This document shows, piece after piece, positions 34,055 through 43,127 of a DNA stretch of 64,000 nucleotides (positions are counted from its first letter, which is position 1; every line of letters begins with the position of its first letter). Under the pieces are notes generated by a model. The model made no database searches, had not been told where the DNA came from, and was given only the letters and a program-made list of their open reading frames with translations. The position numbers were made by a program, and so were the translations under genes. The DNA comes from Gemmatimonadota bacterium (GTDB lineage Bacteria > Gemmatimonadota > Gemmatimonadetes > Gemmatimonadales > Gemmatimonadaceae): contig JACPPC010000006.1 in assembly GCA_016191225.1 (NCBI GenBank), forward strand, positions 1 to 64,000, read 5' to 3'.

Positions 34055-35461
34055 ATGGCCTCGCCTCCCAAGCAGCTCGATCGCTCCCTCGTCGAGGGGC
34101 CGATCGCCAATGCCGTCTGGCACATCGCGTGGCCGACCATGATCCAGAACATCCTGGCGGGACTGCAGGGGGTCGTCGACCACGCCCTCGTCGGCAACTT
34201 CGTGGGGTTCACCGCCAACGCCGCGATCGGCGTGTCGTGGCAGATCTTCCTCGTGGTGATGGTGTTCGTCAGCTCGCTGTTCACCGGCATGGGGGTGCTG
34301 GCGGCGCGCTTCGCCGGCCGCGGCGACCAGCAGCAGGTCAACCTCGTCGTCTACCAGGCCTTCCTCACGGCGATGGCCCTCTCGGTGCTGGTGCTGGCGC
34401 CGATCGGCTACGTCGTCGCGCCCTCGCTGCTCACGATCGTGCACGCCACCGACGCGGTGAAGCACGAGGCGCTCCCGTTCCTGCGCATCATGTTCACCTG
34501 CTCGTTCGGGATGCTGGTCTTCTTCATGCTCGGCGGCGCGATGCGCTCGGCCGGCGACGCACGGACGCCGCTGCGGATGGGCGGCGCGATCATGGTGCTC
34601 AACATCGTCTTCAACGTGATCCTGATCCGCGGCCTCGGCCCGGTGCCGGCCCTCGGAACGGCGGGGGCGGCGACCGGCACGGCCCTCGCCAACGCGCTGG
34701 TGGCGGCGTACGCCACGCGGCAGCTCTTTCGCGGCGCGTGGGTGGTCTCGTTCAAGGGGCTGCCGAGCTACCGCCCCGACTTCGAGGTGATCCGGTCGCT
34801 GTTCCGCTTCGGCCTGCCGGCCGGCTTCCAGGGGATCGCGATGAACGTGGCCGGCGTGCTCCTGCTGCGCTTCATCGGCGGCCTCGAGCGCAGCGCCGAG
34901 GCGCAGGCGGCGTGGGCGGTGAGCTACGTGGAGCTGTTCTCGTTCATCACCTGGACGTCGCTCGGGCTGATGGGCGCGGCCGCCTCGGTGGCGGGGCAGA
35001 ACCTCGGCGCCGGGCAACCCGACCGCGCGGCGCGGGCGGTGAGCGTGGCGGCGGGGATCGGGCTGATTGTCGCCGCCACGATCGGGGCGCTCTTCCTGGT
35101 GATCCCGCGCCAGCTGCTGCTCGTGTTCGGCATGACCGACCCGGCGGCGAGCGCGATCGCGGTGCAACTGCTGGGATACCTCGCGGTGTCGGGGCTGTTC
35201 ATCACCGTGGCGCTGAGCTACACCGGCGGGCTGCAGGGCACCGGCGACACGCGCAGCCCGCTCGTGATCTCGATCGTGTCGCAGATCGTGGTGCCGCTCG
35301 GTTACTGCAGCATCATCCAGCTCATGCGCCCCCTGCAGCCCACCGACATCTGGCTGGCGGTGGTGCTGGGCCACGCGATGCGCGGCAGCCTGAGCGTGAT
35401 GCGGTTCCGGCAGGGCAAGTGGCGGCACATCAAGGTGGAGCTGCACGGAGCCAGGGCATAG
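34055..35461 (+). CDS. MATE-family multidrug exporter
   Basis: 468 residues with twelve membrane segments in two similar halves. N-terminal signature IAWPTMIQNILAGLQGVVDH and the conserved GMGVLAARFAGRGD, plus GAMRSAGDARTPL in the first half and GLQGTGDTRSPLVIS in the second, identify MATE (NorM/DinF) antiporters. These export cationic compounds using Na+ or H+ gradients at the inner membrane. It follows the SCO gene by 51 bp and may be at the end of that transcript. Confidence 0.93.
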   Translation: MASPPKQLDRSLVEGPIANAVWHIAWPTMIQNILAGLQGVVDHALVGNFVGFTANAAIGVSWQIFLVVMVFVSSLFTGMGVLAARFAGRGDQQQVNLVVYQAFLTAMALSVLVLAPIGYVVAPSLLTIVHATDAVKHEALPFLRIMFTCSFGMLVFFMLGGAMRSAGDARTPLRMGGAIMVLNIVFNVILIRGLGPVPALGTAGAATGTALANALVAAYATRQLFRGAWVVSFKGLPSYRPDFEVIRSLFRFGLPAGFQGIAMNVAGVLLLRFIGGLERSAEAQAAWAVSYVELFSFITWTSLGLMGAAASVAGQNLGAGQPDRAARAVSVAAGIGLIVAATIGALFLVIPRQLLLVFGMTDPAASAIAVQLLGYLAVSGLFITVALSYTGGLQGTGDTRSPLVISIVSQIVVPLGYCSIIQLMRPLQPTDIWLAVVLGHAMRGSLSVMRFRQGKWRHIKVELHGARA

Positions 35462-35472
35462 CGCACGGCCCC

Positions 35473-35503
35473 GCCATCGTGAGCGCAGCGAAGGACCTGC
35501 TGT
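35473..35503 (+). repeat. Single arm of the REP-like repeat
   Basis: GCCATCGTGAGCGCAGCGAA followed by GGACCTGCTGT matches the arms at 19671-19748. It lies between convergent genes (MATE and the minus-strand 136-residue protein), 12 bp after the MATE stop. No inverted partner nearby, so it is a half-copy. Confidence 0.7.
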
Positions 35504-35533
35504 CCGCCGTTCGCCAAACCGCGCGCCCGCGCC

Positions 35534-35944
35534 TCAGCTCCCCGTGCGCACCGGCAGCGCGCTCAGCGCCACCCCCGCCGCACCCACGAGCGGGATCGCC
35601 CACTGGTACCAGGTGGACTGCAGCCTGGCCGACCGCGAGCGCGTGTTGAGCGCACCGGGCAGCAGCACGAGGCCGCCGAGCCACGCCAGGTGGGTGGTGG
35701 GCGCCGACGGGGCGAGCCTGCCGGTGAGCCATCCGCCAGCCACCGCCGCCAGCAGTCCGGTCGCGAGGTTCCAAGCGAGGTATGCGCGCGACGGCGCCGG
35801 CATCTCGTCGCCCGACTTCATGCGCTCGCGCATGGCCGCCAACCCACCGGGCACCCTGAGCTGCACCCAGGCGATCGTCAGCGCGATGGTCATGGGCGCC
35901 ATCGCCGCATACCCGGCGATCACGGCTCCGACGCTTCGCAACAT
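35534..35944 (-). CDS. Small membrane protein of unknown function
   Basis: 136 residues from ATG 35944 with four hydrophobic segments (GAVIAGYAAMAPMTIALTIA, NLATGLLAAVAGGWLTGRL, HLAWLGGLVLLPGA, WAIPLVGAAGVALSAL). The first 20 residues and the SRAYLAWNLATGLLAAVAGG segment look conserved-protein-like, but no family is recognised. It stands alone, converging on MATE. Confidence 0.7.
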   Translation of the reverse strand: MLRSVGAVIAGYAAMAPMTIALTIAWVQLRVPGGLAAMRERMKSGDEMPAPSRAYLAWNLATGLLAAVAGGWLTGRLAPSAPTTHLAWLGGLVLLPGALNTRSRSARLQSTWYQWAIPLVGAAGVALSALPVRTGS

Positions 35945-36100
35945 GGTGGCCTCGCCCGCATGGGCGCATGAGGAGGGCGCGATGTTGTCGCCGCGCGGCC
36001 GGCGCGGCAAGCCTACGCATGGGCAGGCTGGACCTCGACGCACCCCGTGCCCAGCTTGCAGGCGCTCCCGGTCCGTCACGACCCGACCCCGCCCCTTCCC

Positions 36101-36793
36101 ATGCGCCGCCCGGCCGCCCTCTCCCTGCTGCTCGTCCTCGCCGCCTGCACCGGCGGCACCACCGACAAGGCCGGCGCCGCCGCGGCTCCCGACGCGGGGC
36201 GGGTACAGCGCCTCGTCAGCCCGGACGCGACGCTCGACTCGCAGGCGCCGGACTCGTTCGCGATCACCTTCGCCACGAGCAAGGGCGAGGTGGAGGTGGT
36301 GGTCCGGCGCGCCTGGGCGCCCAAGGGGGCCGACCGCCTGCACTGGCTCGCCTCCCACGGCTTCTTCGACGGGGCGCGGTTCTTCCGCGTCCTGCCCGGC
36401 TTCGTCGCGCAGTTCGGGATGTCGGGCATCCCGGCGGTCGACAAGGCCTGGGACACGCGCACGATCGCCGACGACCCGGTGACGCACGTGAACAAGCGCG
36501 GCGCGATCGTCTTCGCGACGTCCGGCAGGAACACCCGCACCACGCAGCTGTTCATCAACCTCGCCAACAACGCCAACCTCGACGCGATGGGCTTCGCCCC
36601 GCTGGGCGAGGTGCGCCGCGGCATGGAGGCGGTGGACAAGCTGTACAGCGAGTACGGCGAGGGCGCCCCCTATGGCTCCGGCCCCGACCAGATGATCCTC
36701 AAGCGCGACGGCAACCGCTACCTCGTGGCGGCGTACCCGAGGCTCGACAGCATCGTGTCGAGCGCCGTGCGTCCGCTGGGAGGCGGCAAGTAG
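36101..36793 (+). CDS. Cyclophilin-type peptidyl-prolyl isomerase lipoprotein
   Basis: 230 residues. The lipobox LVLAACT (Cys about 18) marks a lipoprotein. The cyclophilin fold is readable: FATSKGEVEVVVRRAWAPKG, FFDGARFFRVLPGFVAQFG with the catalytic Arg (FFRV) and the F-x-x-Q-x-G pattern, and TRTTQLFINLANNANLDAMG. The usual Q-F-F-I-N appears as QLFINL. It would assist folding at the periplasmic face. The start is at 36101; an upstream in-frame ATG at 36047 would bury the signal peptide. The next gene overlaps its stop and encodes a paralogue. Confidence 0.92.
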   Translation: MRRPAALSLLLVLAACTGGTTDKAGAAAAPDAGRVQRLVSPDATLDSQAPDSFAITFATSKGEVEVVVRRAWAPKGADRLHWLASHGFFDGARFFRVLPGFVAQFGMSGIPAVDKAWDTRTIADDPVTHVNKRGAIVFATSGRNTRTTQLFINLANNANLDAMGFAPLGEVRRGMEAVDKLYSEYGEGAPYGSGPDQMILKRDGNRYLVAAYPRLDSIVSSAVRPLGGGK

Positions 36794-37488
36794 TGCGCGC
36801 GATCCCGGTCGCCCGGCATCGCCTCGCCGTTGCCCTGACTCTCGCCGGCGTGGCGGGGGTCGCCGGCGCCTGTGCCCGCGGCACGGGCACCACCGGCCTC
36901 GTCACCCCGAACGCCGCCGCCCTCGAGCGCCCGGCGCCCGACTCGTTCGTGGTCGCCTTCGCCACCTCGCGCGGCACCTTCGACGTGATGGTGCGGCGCG
37001 CCTGGGCTCCCCGCGGCGCCGACCGGGTGTACTACCTCGTGAGCAACCGCTACTACGACGGCGTCCGGTTCTTTCGCGTCGTCCCCGGATTCGTCGCCCA
37101 GTTCGGCCTGCACGGCGACACCGCGGTCAGCGCCGCCTGGCGCGGCCTGCGCATTCCCGACGACTCGGTGCGCGCCAGCAACACGCGCGGCATGCTCACC
37201 TTCGCCATGGGTGGCCCCAACACCCGCACCACGCAGCTGTACGTCAGCTACCGCGACAACTCGCGGCTCGACGCGATGGGCTTCGCCCCGGTCGGGCAGG
37301 TCGTTGCCGGCATGGAGGTGGTGGACTCGCTCCACGGCGGCTACGGCGAGGGAGCCCCCCGCGGTCAGGGCCCCGACCAGGGACGGATTGTCCGCGAGGG
37401 GAACGCCTACCTGCGGGCGCAGTTCCCGCGCCTCGACAGCATCGCCACCGCCCGCGTCACGCAGCGCTGGACGTCGTCGCGCCCGTAG
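36793..37488 (+). CDS. Cyclophilin-type peptidyl-prolyl isomerase lipoprotein, second copy
   Basis: 231 residues from GTG 36793, the G of the preceding TAG. Signal with lipobox VAGACA. The cyclophilin domain matches the upstream gene closely: YYDGVRFFRVVPGFVAQFG, NTRTTQLYVSYRDNSRLDAM, GYGEGAP. The end differs, so the pair is an older tandem duplication. Both are probably periplasmic foldases made from a single transcript. Confidence 0.92.
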   Translation: MRAIPVARHRLAVALTLAGVAGVAGACARGTGTTGLVTPNAAALERPAPDSFVVAFATSRGTFDVMVRRAWAPRGADRVYYLVSNRYYDGVRFFRVVPGFVAQFGLHGDTAVSAAWRGLRIPDDSVRASNTRGMLTFAMGGPNTRTTQLYVSYRDNSRLDAMGFAPVGQVVAGMEVVDSLHGGYGEGAPRGQGPDQGRIVREGNAYLRAQFPRLDSIATARVTQRWTSSRP

Positions 37489-37600
37489 GCGCGCGACGCG
37501 CGCGCCGCGTCCCGTCGCGCGAGCCCGTCACGCGGTCGCGCCGGCGGCCCTGAGGCGCCATTGTCGGGGCCGCACGCCCACCCCGACCCCGGGAAGGACC

Positions 37601-38056
37601 ATGTCGGTCACGATCAACTGCCAGTGCGGCAAGACCTACCAGCTCAAGGACGAGTTTGCCGGTCGTGACGTGGAGTGCCCCAACTGCGGCACCGTCAACC
37701 GCGCCGAGCGCACCGTTGCGCAGCCGCAGTCGGACGCGGTGTACGGCGCGAGCGCCGTCGCCGGCTCGGCGGCGAGCCTCGCCCTGGGGCCGGGGCCGAG
37801 TGTCGGCGCCTCGGGGGCGATCTTCGGGCTGATGGGGGCGATCGTCGTCTTCCTGCACCGCCACCGGAAGGCCTATCACCTGCGCGACGGCCGGATCGGC
37901 TTCGTGGTGGCGGCGTGGGCGGCGTACACCTTCTTTCTCGGCGCCGTGAGCCCGATGGTCGACAACGGCGCGCACCTGGGCGGGCTGGTGGGCGGGGCGC
38001 TCGCCGTGCTCGCGACCCGCCCCCGCGCCGCGCTCAGTCCGACCCGCGCGTCATGA
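37601..38056 (+). CDS. Zinc ribbon-rhomboid protein with the first half of the rhomboid domain deleted
   Basis: 151 residues. An N-terminal zinc ribbon has C7, C9, C26 and C29. From about residue 47 it continues as the second half of a rhomboid intramembrane protease: VYGASAVAGSAASLALGPGP, then VGASGAIFG with catalytic S71, and MVDNGAHLGGLVGG with H125. Membrane helices 1-3 and the L1 loop expected between the ribbon and this point (about 100 or more residues) are absent, yet the frame is preserved. A protease active site is present in motif, but a half-domain is unlikely to fold as an active enzyme. Probable internal deletion product. Confidence 0.8.
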   Translation: MSVTINCQCGKTYQLKDEFAGRDVECPNCGTVNRAERTVAQPQSDAVYGASAVAGSAASLALGPGPSVGASGAIFGLMGAIVVFLHRHRKAYHLRDGRIGFVVAAWAAYTFFLGAVSPMVDNGAHLGGLVGGALAVLATRPRAALSPTRAS

Positions 38057-38507
38057 TCGTGCTCATGAAGAGCGTCGGCTGCCGCGTCGAGATCACGTAC
38101 TCGCTGGTGCGAGAGCCCGGCGCCTTGAGCACGAGGAGGTAGGTCGCCGCCGGGATTCCGCTCAAGCGGAACTCCCCCCGCGCGTCGCTCACCGTCTCGG
38201 CCTCGGTGCCGATCTTGCGCCCCTGGCCGTCCATTCGCTCGATGCGCACCGTGACGCCCGCGATCGCGCCCACGAGGCCGGTGTCGCGTCCCGCGCCAAA
38301 GTCGTGCACCACCCCGGTGACGACGGCGAGCCCGGTGGACGGGGGCGCGACCGTGGTGTCGACGCCGGTTCCGCCGGTCGTGGAGTTCTTCTGCGCCGAG
38401 GGCCGGGTGAGGGCGTCGTCGGTGCAGGCGCCGGCCAGCAGGGCGGCGGCGATCCCCGTCGCGCCAAGCAGGCGGCGCATCGATGTCGTGCAGGATGTCG
38501 TGCACAT
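38034..38507 (-). CDS. Lipoprotein with a carboxypeptidase-regulatory-like beta domain
   Basis: 157 residues from ATG 38507; an internal in-frame ATG at 38480 (MRRLLGATG) gives a more usual signal peptide. The lipobox is LLAGACT. The rest is a single beta-sandwich of the carboxypeptidase-regulatory/CnaB type: VVTGVVHDFGAGRDT, VRIERMDGQGRKI, SDARGEFRLSGIPAATYLL. Such domains provide adhesion or scaffolding. It follows, on the same strand, the broken DUF4382/Ig-like gene 13 bp upstream and likely was its operon partner. Its 3' end overlaps the rhomboid gene tail by 23 bp. Confidence 0.78.
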   Translation of the reverse strand: MCTTSCTTSMRRLLGATGIAAALLAGACTDDALTRPSAQKNSTTGGTGVDTTVAPPSTGLAVVTGVVHDFGAGRDTGLVGAIAGVTVRIERMDGQGRKIGTEAETVSDARGEFRLSGIPAATYLLVLKAPGSRTSEYVISTRQPTLFMSTIMTRGSD

Positions 38508-38520
38508 GGTGTTCCTCGCT

Positions 38521-40256
38521 TCAGGAGGCCCGGGGTGCCCGCGTCGAGCCGGTGCGGGCGCCCTCGGTGAATCGTGATGGTCGCCCCGCCCACCTTCCCC
38601 TCGCTCGTGGCGGTGAGCGTCGTGCTCCCGGCCTTGAGCGCGCGCAGGAGCACGGTCTGCGCGCGCTGGAAGGTGATGCGCGCGACGGTGGTGTCGGCCA
38701 CGCTCCACGTCACGGTGCGTCCCGTGATCGGAACGCCCGAGGCGTTGCGGAGCCCCGCGTAGGCGCTCAGCGAGTCCCCCATCGCGCCGAGCACGGGTGA
38801 GGGCGCAACCGTCACCGTCGACACCGCGCCGGCGCCGGTGGAGCCCGTGTCGGCGATCACGTACACCATCGCCGAGTCGCTCTTCCCCTCGCTCGCGACC
38901 CTGAGCATCGTCGCCCCGGGGCGCAGCGCCCAGCCGACGACGCTCTGGTGCCCGAGTTAATAGGGCTGCACGATCGTGCTGTCGGCCACCGACCAGTTGA
39001 TCACGCGGCCGGTGAGCAGCGCCCCGCTCGCGTCGCGCAGGTTGACGAAGGCCACCACGCTGTCCGCCACCTTGCGGGTCGCCCCGAGGAGCACGAGCTC
39101 TGCCGTCGCGACCGCGCCTGTCCCGCCCGTGGCGCCGCTGATCGTGAGGCCGAGGGTGCCCGAGAACCCCCTCGCTGGTCGCCGTCAGCAGCACCGACCC
39201 CGCCTTGCGCGCCCGCAGGTGGGCGTACTGCCCGACGCTCCCCTCGAGCTGCGCCACGCTCGTGTCGCTCACGGTCCAGGTCACCGCGCGTCCCGACAGG
39301 ATGCCGCCGGCGGCGTTGCGCAGCTCGGCCACCGCCGGGATCGAGTCGCCGGCCACGAGCGGGCCAGGGGGGGCCACACGTGGACCGTCACCATGGCCAC
39401 CGGCCCGCCCGGCATGACGGTCGACGTGCCGGGACCGTGCCCGGCGGTATCGACCGGGTTCACCCACGCGCACTGGTTCAGGGCCGGGACGAGCAGCGCG
39501 TCGAGCGTGGTCGTCACCCGGCGCGCGACCGAAGCGCGCATGACGTCGAGGCACGACCCTGCGACGCCGGGCGGGGCCTCCGCGGTCCCGAATCGCACGA
39601 TGCACTCCCCGTCGCGCCGGTAGTTGATCGCGTACCGTCCCTCGGCGTCGGTGCGGCCGGTGGCGGCGACGCTCCACGTCACCGGGCTGAGCCGCGGGTT
39701 GCCGGGCATCACCGTGACGGGCACGCCGGCGGCCGGCCCGCCGCCGTCGCCCTCGACGGTGGTGGCGTACGACACCCGGCCGCTCACGTGCCCGGTGGCC
39801 GCGTCGTTCACCGAGCGTAGCCAGGGGATCAGCACGAACTGGCGCGGCATCGACTCCAGCACGAGGAGGCTGCGCCCCACGTCGAAGTCGATCACGATCC
39901 GGGCGCCGGGTCCCGACACGAGCGGCTCCTCGACGATCGCGTACGGCGTCGACAGCCCATCCGCCCCGCGTACGGCCAGTGCACGTTCGCCGACGACGCG
40001 TCGTGGAGTACCACCGACGACTTCGAGGGGTCGATCGTCATCCGGATCGCCCGGTACTGGCGGGCGGCAAGGTCGACGTCTCCAAGCAGGGCCGTCGAGC
40101 CGCGCTGGAACTGCAGCAGGTCGAAGACGCGCTCGGGACTCGCCACCGTGGCCCAGTCCTGGGGACCCCCGGTCGTGTCGGCGCTCGTCGACGCGTCGAC
40201 GCGTCGACGCGGCTGATGTACAGGTTGACGTGGGCGACGTCGCCGTTGACGGACAC
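38521..40256 (-). pseudogene. DUF4382 plus Ig-like (Big_2) repeat surface protein, multiply frameshifted
   Basis: Reading across several frame changes, a continuous protein emerges. It has a DUF4382 domain (NGDVAHVNLYISRVDAS, SPERVFDLLQFQRGSTALLG, YRAIRMTIDPSKSSVVLHD, RIVIDFDVGRSLLVLES), a CnaB-like domain and then three Big_2-type Ig repeats. Each of the repeats carries a (T/N)W(T/S)V(S/A)D(T/S) motif: AVTWTVSDTS, VINWSVADST, TVTWSVADTT. Frame changes occur at the 8-bp repeat 40187-40210, a G4 run near 39968, a C7 run near 39371, a G5 run near 39173 and again near 38560; a TAA lies in frame near 38958. The N-terminal signal peptide is missing. A secreted surface protein that is no longer intact in this sequence. 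Confidence 0.72.
40187..40210 (+). repeat. 8-bp tandem repeat (GTCGACGC x 3) that sets the reading frame
   Basis: Three exact copies of GTCGACGC in the DUF4382 gene. Removing one copy joins NLYISRVDAS to TSADTTGGPQDWATV in one frame; with three copies the frame is broken. An 8-bp unit changes frame with every gain or loss, which is how contingency loci vary expression. Confidence 0.9.
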
Positions 40257-40400
40257 CGTCGTCCGTCGTTCCCGCTTTCCTGTACGTTCAACCTGTCCCG
40301 CTGTTCCGGAGTCACATCCCGTGACCGAACGCGCATCGCGGCGCCCTGTGACGAACCGTGGCGAGTAGCCCCTTCACTTCCGAAAACCCCGACGACTCCC

Positions 40401-41216
40401 GTGCCACGCGCCGTCCCGACCCTCATCGGCCTTCCCTGGGATGCCGGCTCGTCGTTCCGTCGCGGTGCGGCGCTCGCGCCGCCGCTGATCCGTGCCGCGC
40501 TCGAGTCCACCGCCGGGAACGACTGGACCGAGTCGCTGCTCGACTTGTCCGCACCCGGTCACCTCGCCGACGCGGGCGACCTCGCGCTGAGCGACGACCC
40601 GGCCGCCGCCCGCGAGGCGATCGAGGCCGGCGTGGCCGCGGTCCTGGCCGATGGCGGCACGCCGCTCGCCCTCGGCGGCGACCACTCGGTGAGCTACCCC
40701 GTGCTGCGCGCCTTGCAGCGGCGCCAGGTGCGCCCCACGATCCTCCACCTCGACGCGCATGCCGACCTGTACGACGAGTTCGAGGGCGACCGCTTTTCCC
40801 ACGCCTGCCCCTTTGCCCGGATCATGGAGGAGCGGCTCGCCACGCGGCTGGTGCAGGTCGGCATCCGCACCCTCACCGGCCACCAGCGCGAGCAGGCCCG
40901 CCGGTTCGGCGTGGAGGTGATCGACATGCGGGACTGGGGATCCGGGGCCCGGCCCGCCGTCGAGGGCCCGGTGTACCTCTCGATCGACCTCGACGTCCTC
41001 GATCCCGCCTTCGCGCCCGGAGTGTCGCACCGGGAGCCCGGCGGCCTCGGCAGCCGCGAGGTGATCGGCCTCATCCAGGGGCTGCGCGGGAGCCTCGTGG
41101 GCGCCGACGTGGTGGAGCTCAATCCGCGCCAGGACCCCTCCGGCGTGACCGCCACGGTGGCGGCCAAGCTGGTGAAGGAAATCGCCGGCCGGATGCTCGC
41201 GCCGCCGCCAGGTTGA
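40401..41216 (+). CDS. Arginase/agmatinase-family ureohydrolase
   Basis: 271 residues from GTG 40401. The two-Mn ureohydrolase signature is complete: LALGGDHSVSYPV, then ILHLDAHADLYDEF (D-x-H-x-D), then VYLSIDLDVLDPAFAPGVSH with the second metal Asp pair. The GxSF...PxxIRxA N-terminal pattern is present (DAGSSFRRGAALAPPLIRAA). Members hydrolyse agmatine, arginine or related guanidino compounds to urea and an amine; the substrate cannot be read from sequence. It is followed, 156 bp on, by the ferredoxin-oxidoreductase operon. Confidence 0.92.
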   Translation: MPRAVPTLIGLPWDAGSSFRRGAALAPPLIRAALESTAGNDWTESLLDLSAPGHLADAGDLALSDDPAAAREAIEAGVAAVLADGGTPLALGGDHSVSYPVLRALQRRQVRPTILHLDAHADLYDEFEGDRFSHACPFARIMEERLATRLVQVGIRTLTGHQREQARRFGVEVIDMRDWGSGARPAVEGPVYLSIDLDVLDPAFAPGVSHREPGGLGSREVIGLIQGLRGSLVGADVVELNPRQDPSGVTATVAAKLVKEIAGRMLAPPPG

Positions 41217-41372
41217 GCGCCGGACGCCGGGGTCGCGCGGCCGGCGCAAGCGAGTGCCGCCAATCGCCTTGCAAACTCCCGTGCGGGCGGCGAACATGAC
41301 TGGTATCCGTCATCGCGAGAGCGTCCCCTGGGCCCAACGAACGTTTCGGATCCGCGGTACTTCCACAAGGTC

Positions 41373-43127
41373 GTGGACTGTCAGTACGCCTGTCCCGCCC
41401 ACACCAACGTCCCCGAGTACCTGCGGCTGATCGCGCAGGGGCGCCACGACGACTCGTACCTGCTCAACCGCGAGTCGAACGTCTTTCCCGGCATTCTCGG
41501 CCGCACCTGCGACCGCCCCTGCGAGCCCGCCTGCCGCCGCGGCCGCGTGGACGGCAAGCCGGTCGCGATCTGCCGCCTCAAGCGCGTCGCCGCCGACCTG
41601 CGCGACGACATCACCGACCGCCTCCCCGTGGCGCCGGCCGTCAAGAACGGCAAGCGCGTCGCCCTCGTCGGCTGCGGCCCCTCGTCGCTCACCGTCGCCA
41701 ACGACCTCATGCCGCTCGGCTACGACTGCGTAATCCTCGAAAAGCTCGATCGCAGCGGCGGCCTGATGCGGGTGAACATCCCCGCCTTCCGGCTCCCGGC
41801 GAGCGTGCTCGACGAGGAGATCGGCTACGTGCTCGACATGGGCGTCGACATCCGCTACAACACCCCGGTCACGAGCATGAAGGCGCTCCTCGCCGAGGGG
41901 TACGACGCGGTGTACGTGGGCAGCGGCGCCCCCAAGGGAAAGGAGCTCGACATTCCCGGGCGCGACGACCCCGCGATCGCCGACCGGATCCACATCGGCA
42001 TCGACTGGCTCAAGTCGGTGCACTTCGGCCACATCGAGAAGATCGAGTCGCGGGTGCTGATCATCGGCGTCGGCAACACCGCCATGGATTGCTGCCGCAC
42101 CTCCAGGCGCGTGGGCGCCACCGACGTGAAGGTGATCGCGCGCCGGTCGCGGCCGTACTTCAAGGCTTCGCCGTGGGAGCTCGAGGACGCCGAGGAGGAG
42201 CAGGTCGAGATCGTGGAGAACCACGTGCCGAAGCGGTTCGTGATCGAGGGCGGCCAGCTCAAGGGAATGGAGTTCGACGTGGTGCGCTGGACCGACCAGC
42301 CGGGCGGCCGCCAGAAGAGCGATGTCCTCGACACGGTGGTGATCCCCTGCGACGCGGTGATCCTCGCGATCGGGCAGGACAACGCCTTCCCGTGGATCGA
42401 GCGCGACGCCGGGATCGCCTTCGACCAGTGGGACGTCCCCGTCGTCGACCGGGCCACCCACATGAGCTCGCGGGCGGGCGTCTTCTTCGGCGGCGACGCC
42501 GCCTTCGGCCCCGCCAACATCATCTGGGCGGTCGAGCACGGCCACCAGGCGGCGATCTCGATCCACCAGTACTGCCAGGGGCTCCCGGTGACGGACCGCC
42601 CGGCGTTCGGCATGAACCTGCTGAGTGCCAAGATGGGCATGCACTCGTGGAGCTACAGCAACGACTACAACCCGAGCCCCCGCGCGAAGATGACGCACGA
42701 GGAGCTCGTCAAGCGCTTCTCGGACGTGGCGGTCGAGGTGGAGCTCGGCTTCAGCCCCGAGCAGACGGCGCGCGAGGTGCAGCGCTGCCTCAACTGCGAC
42801 ATCCAGACCGACTTCACCGCCGCGCTCTGCATCGAGTGCGACGCCTGCGTGGACGTCTGCCCGGTGAACTGCCTCACGATCACGAAGGACGGTGACGAGG
42901 CCGACCTGCGCGGCCGCCTTTCCGCGCCGGCCGCGAACCTGTCGCAGGAGCTGTACGTCAGCGGCGCCCTGCCGCAGACCAGGCGCGTGATGGTCAAGGA
43001 CGAGGATGTCTGCCTGCACTGCGGGCTCTGCGCCGAGCGCTGCCCGACCGCGGCCTGGGACATGCGCAAGTTCGAGCTCGAGATTCCCTACGCCTTCGCG
43101 GCCGCGGGGGCCGCCGCCCATGGCTGA
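41373..43127 (+). CDS. FAD/NAD(P) oxidoreductase (GltD-like) with N- and C-terminal 4Fe-4S sites
   Basis: About 585 residues from GTG 41373. Homology-like sequence (SDPRYFHKVVDCQ) extends upstream, so the true start may be near CTG 41328; no ATG is in frame there. An N-terminal Cys cluster (CQYACPAHTNVP, GRTCDRPCEPACRRG) resembles the GltD N-terminal FeS domain. Two Rossmann motifs follow: ALVGCGPSSLTVANDL for FAD and LIIGVGNTAMDCCR for NAD(P). A C-terminal 2[4Fe-4S] ferredoxin has CIECDACVDVCPVNC and CLHCGLCAERCP. It overlaps the alpha subunit of a 2-oxoacid:ferredoxin oxidoreductase by 8 bases and probably links that enzyme to NAD(P)H. Confidence 0.93.
   Translation: MDCQYACPAHTNVPEYLRLIAQGRHDDSYLLNRESNVFPGILGRTCDRPCEPACRRGRVDGKPVAICRLKRVAADLRDDITDRLPVAPAVKNGKRVALVGCGPSSLTVANDLMPLGYDCVILEKLDRSGGLMRVNIPAFRLPASVLDEEIGYVLDMGVDIRYNTPVTSMKALLAEGYDAVYVGSGAPKGKELDIPGRDDPAIADRIHIGIDWLKSVHFGHIEKIESRVLIIGVGNTAMDCCRTSRRVGATDVKVIARRSRPYFKASPWELEDAEEEQVEIVENHVPKRFVIEGGQLKGMEFDVVRWTDQPGGRQKSDVLDTVVIPCDAVILAIGQDNAFPWIERDAGIAFDQWDVPVVDRATHMSSRAGVFFGGDAAFGPANIIWAVEHGHQAAISIHQYCQGLPVTDRPAFGMNLLSAKMGMHSWSYSNDYNPSPRAKMTHEELVKRFSDVAVEVELGFSPEQTAREVQRCLNCDIQTDFTAALCIECDACVDVCPVNCLTITKDGDEADLRGRLSAPAANLSQELYVSGALPQTRRVMVKDEDVCLHCGLCAERCPTAAWDMRKFELEIPYAFAAAGAAAHG

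Noticed and set aside
40187-40210. CRISPR-like short repeat
   Set aside because: Direct tandem units of 8 bp without spacers; no CRISPR array or cas gene is present anywhere in the window.
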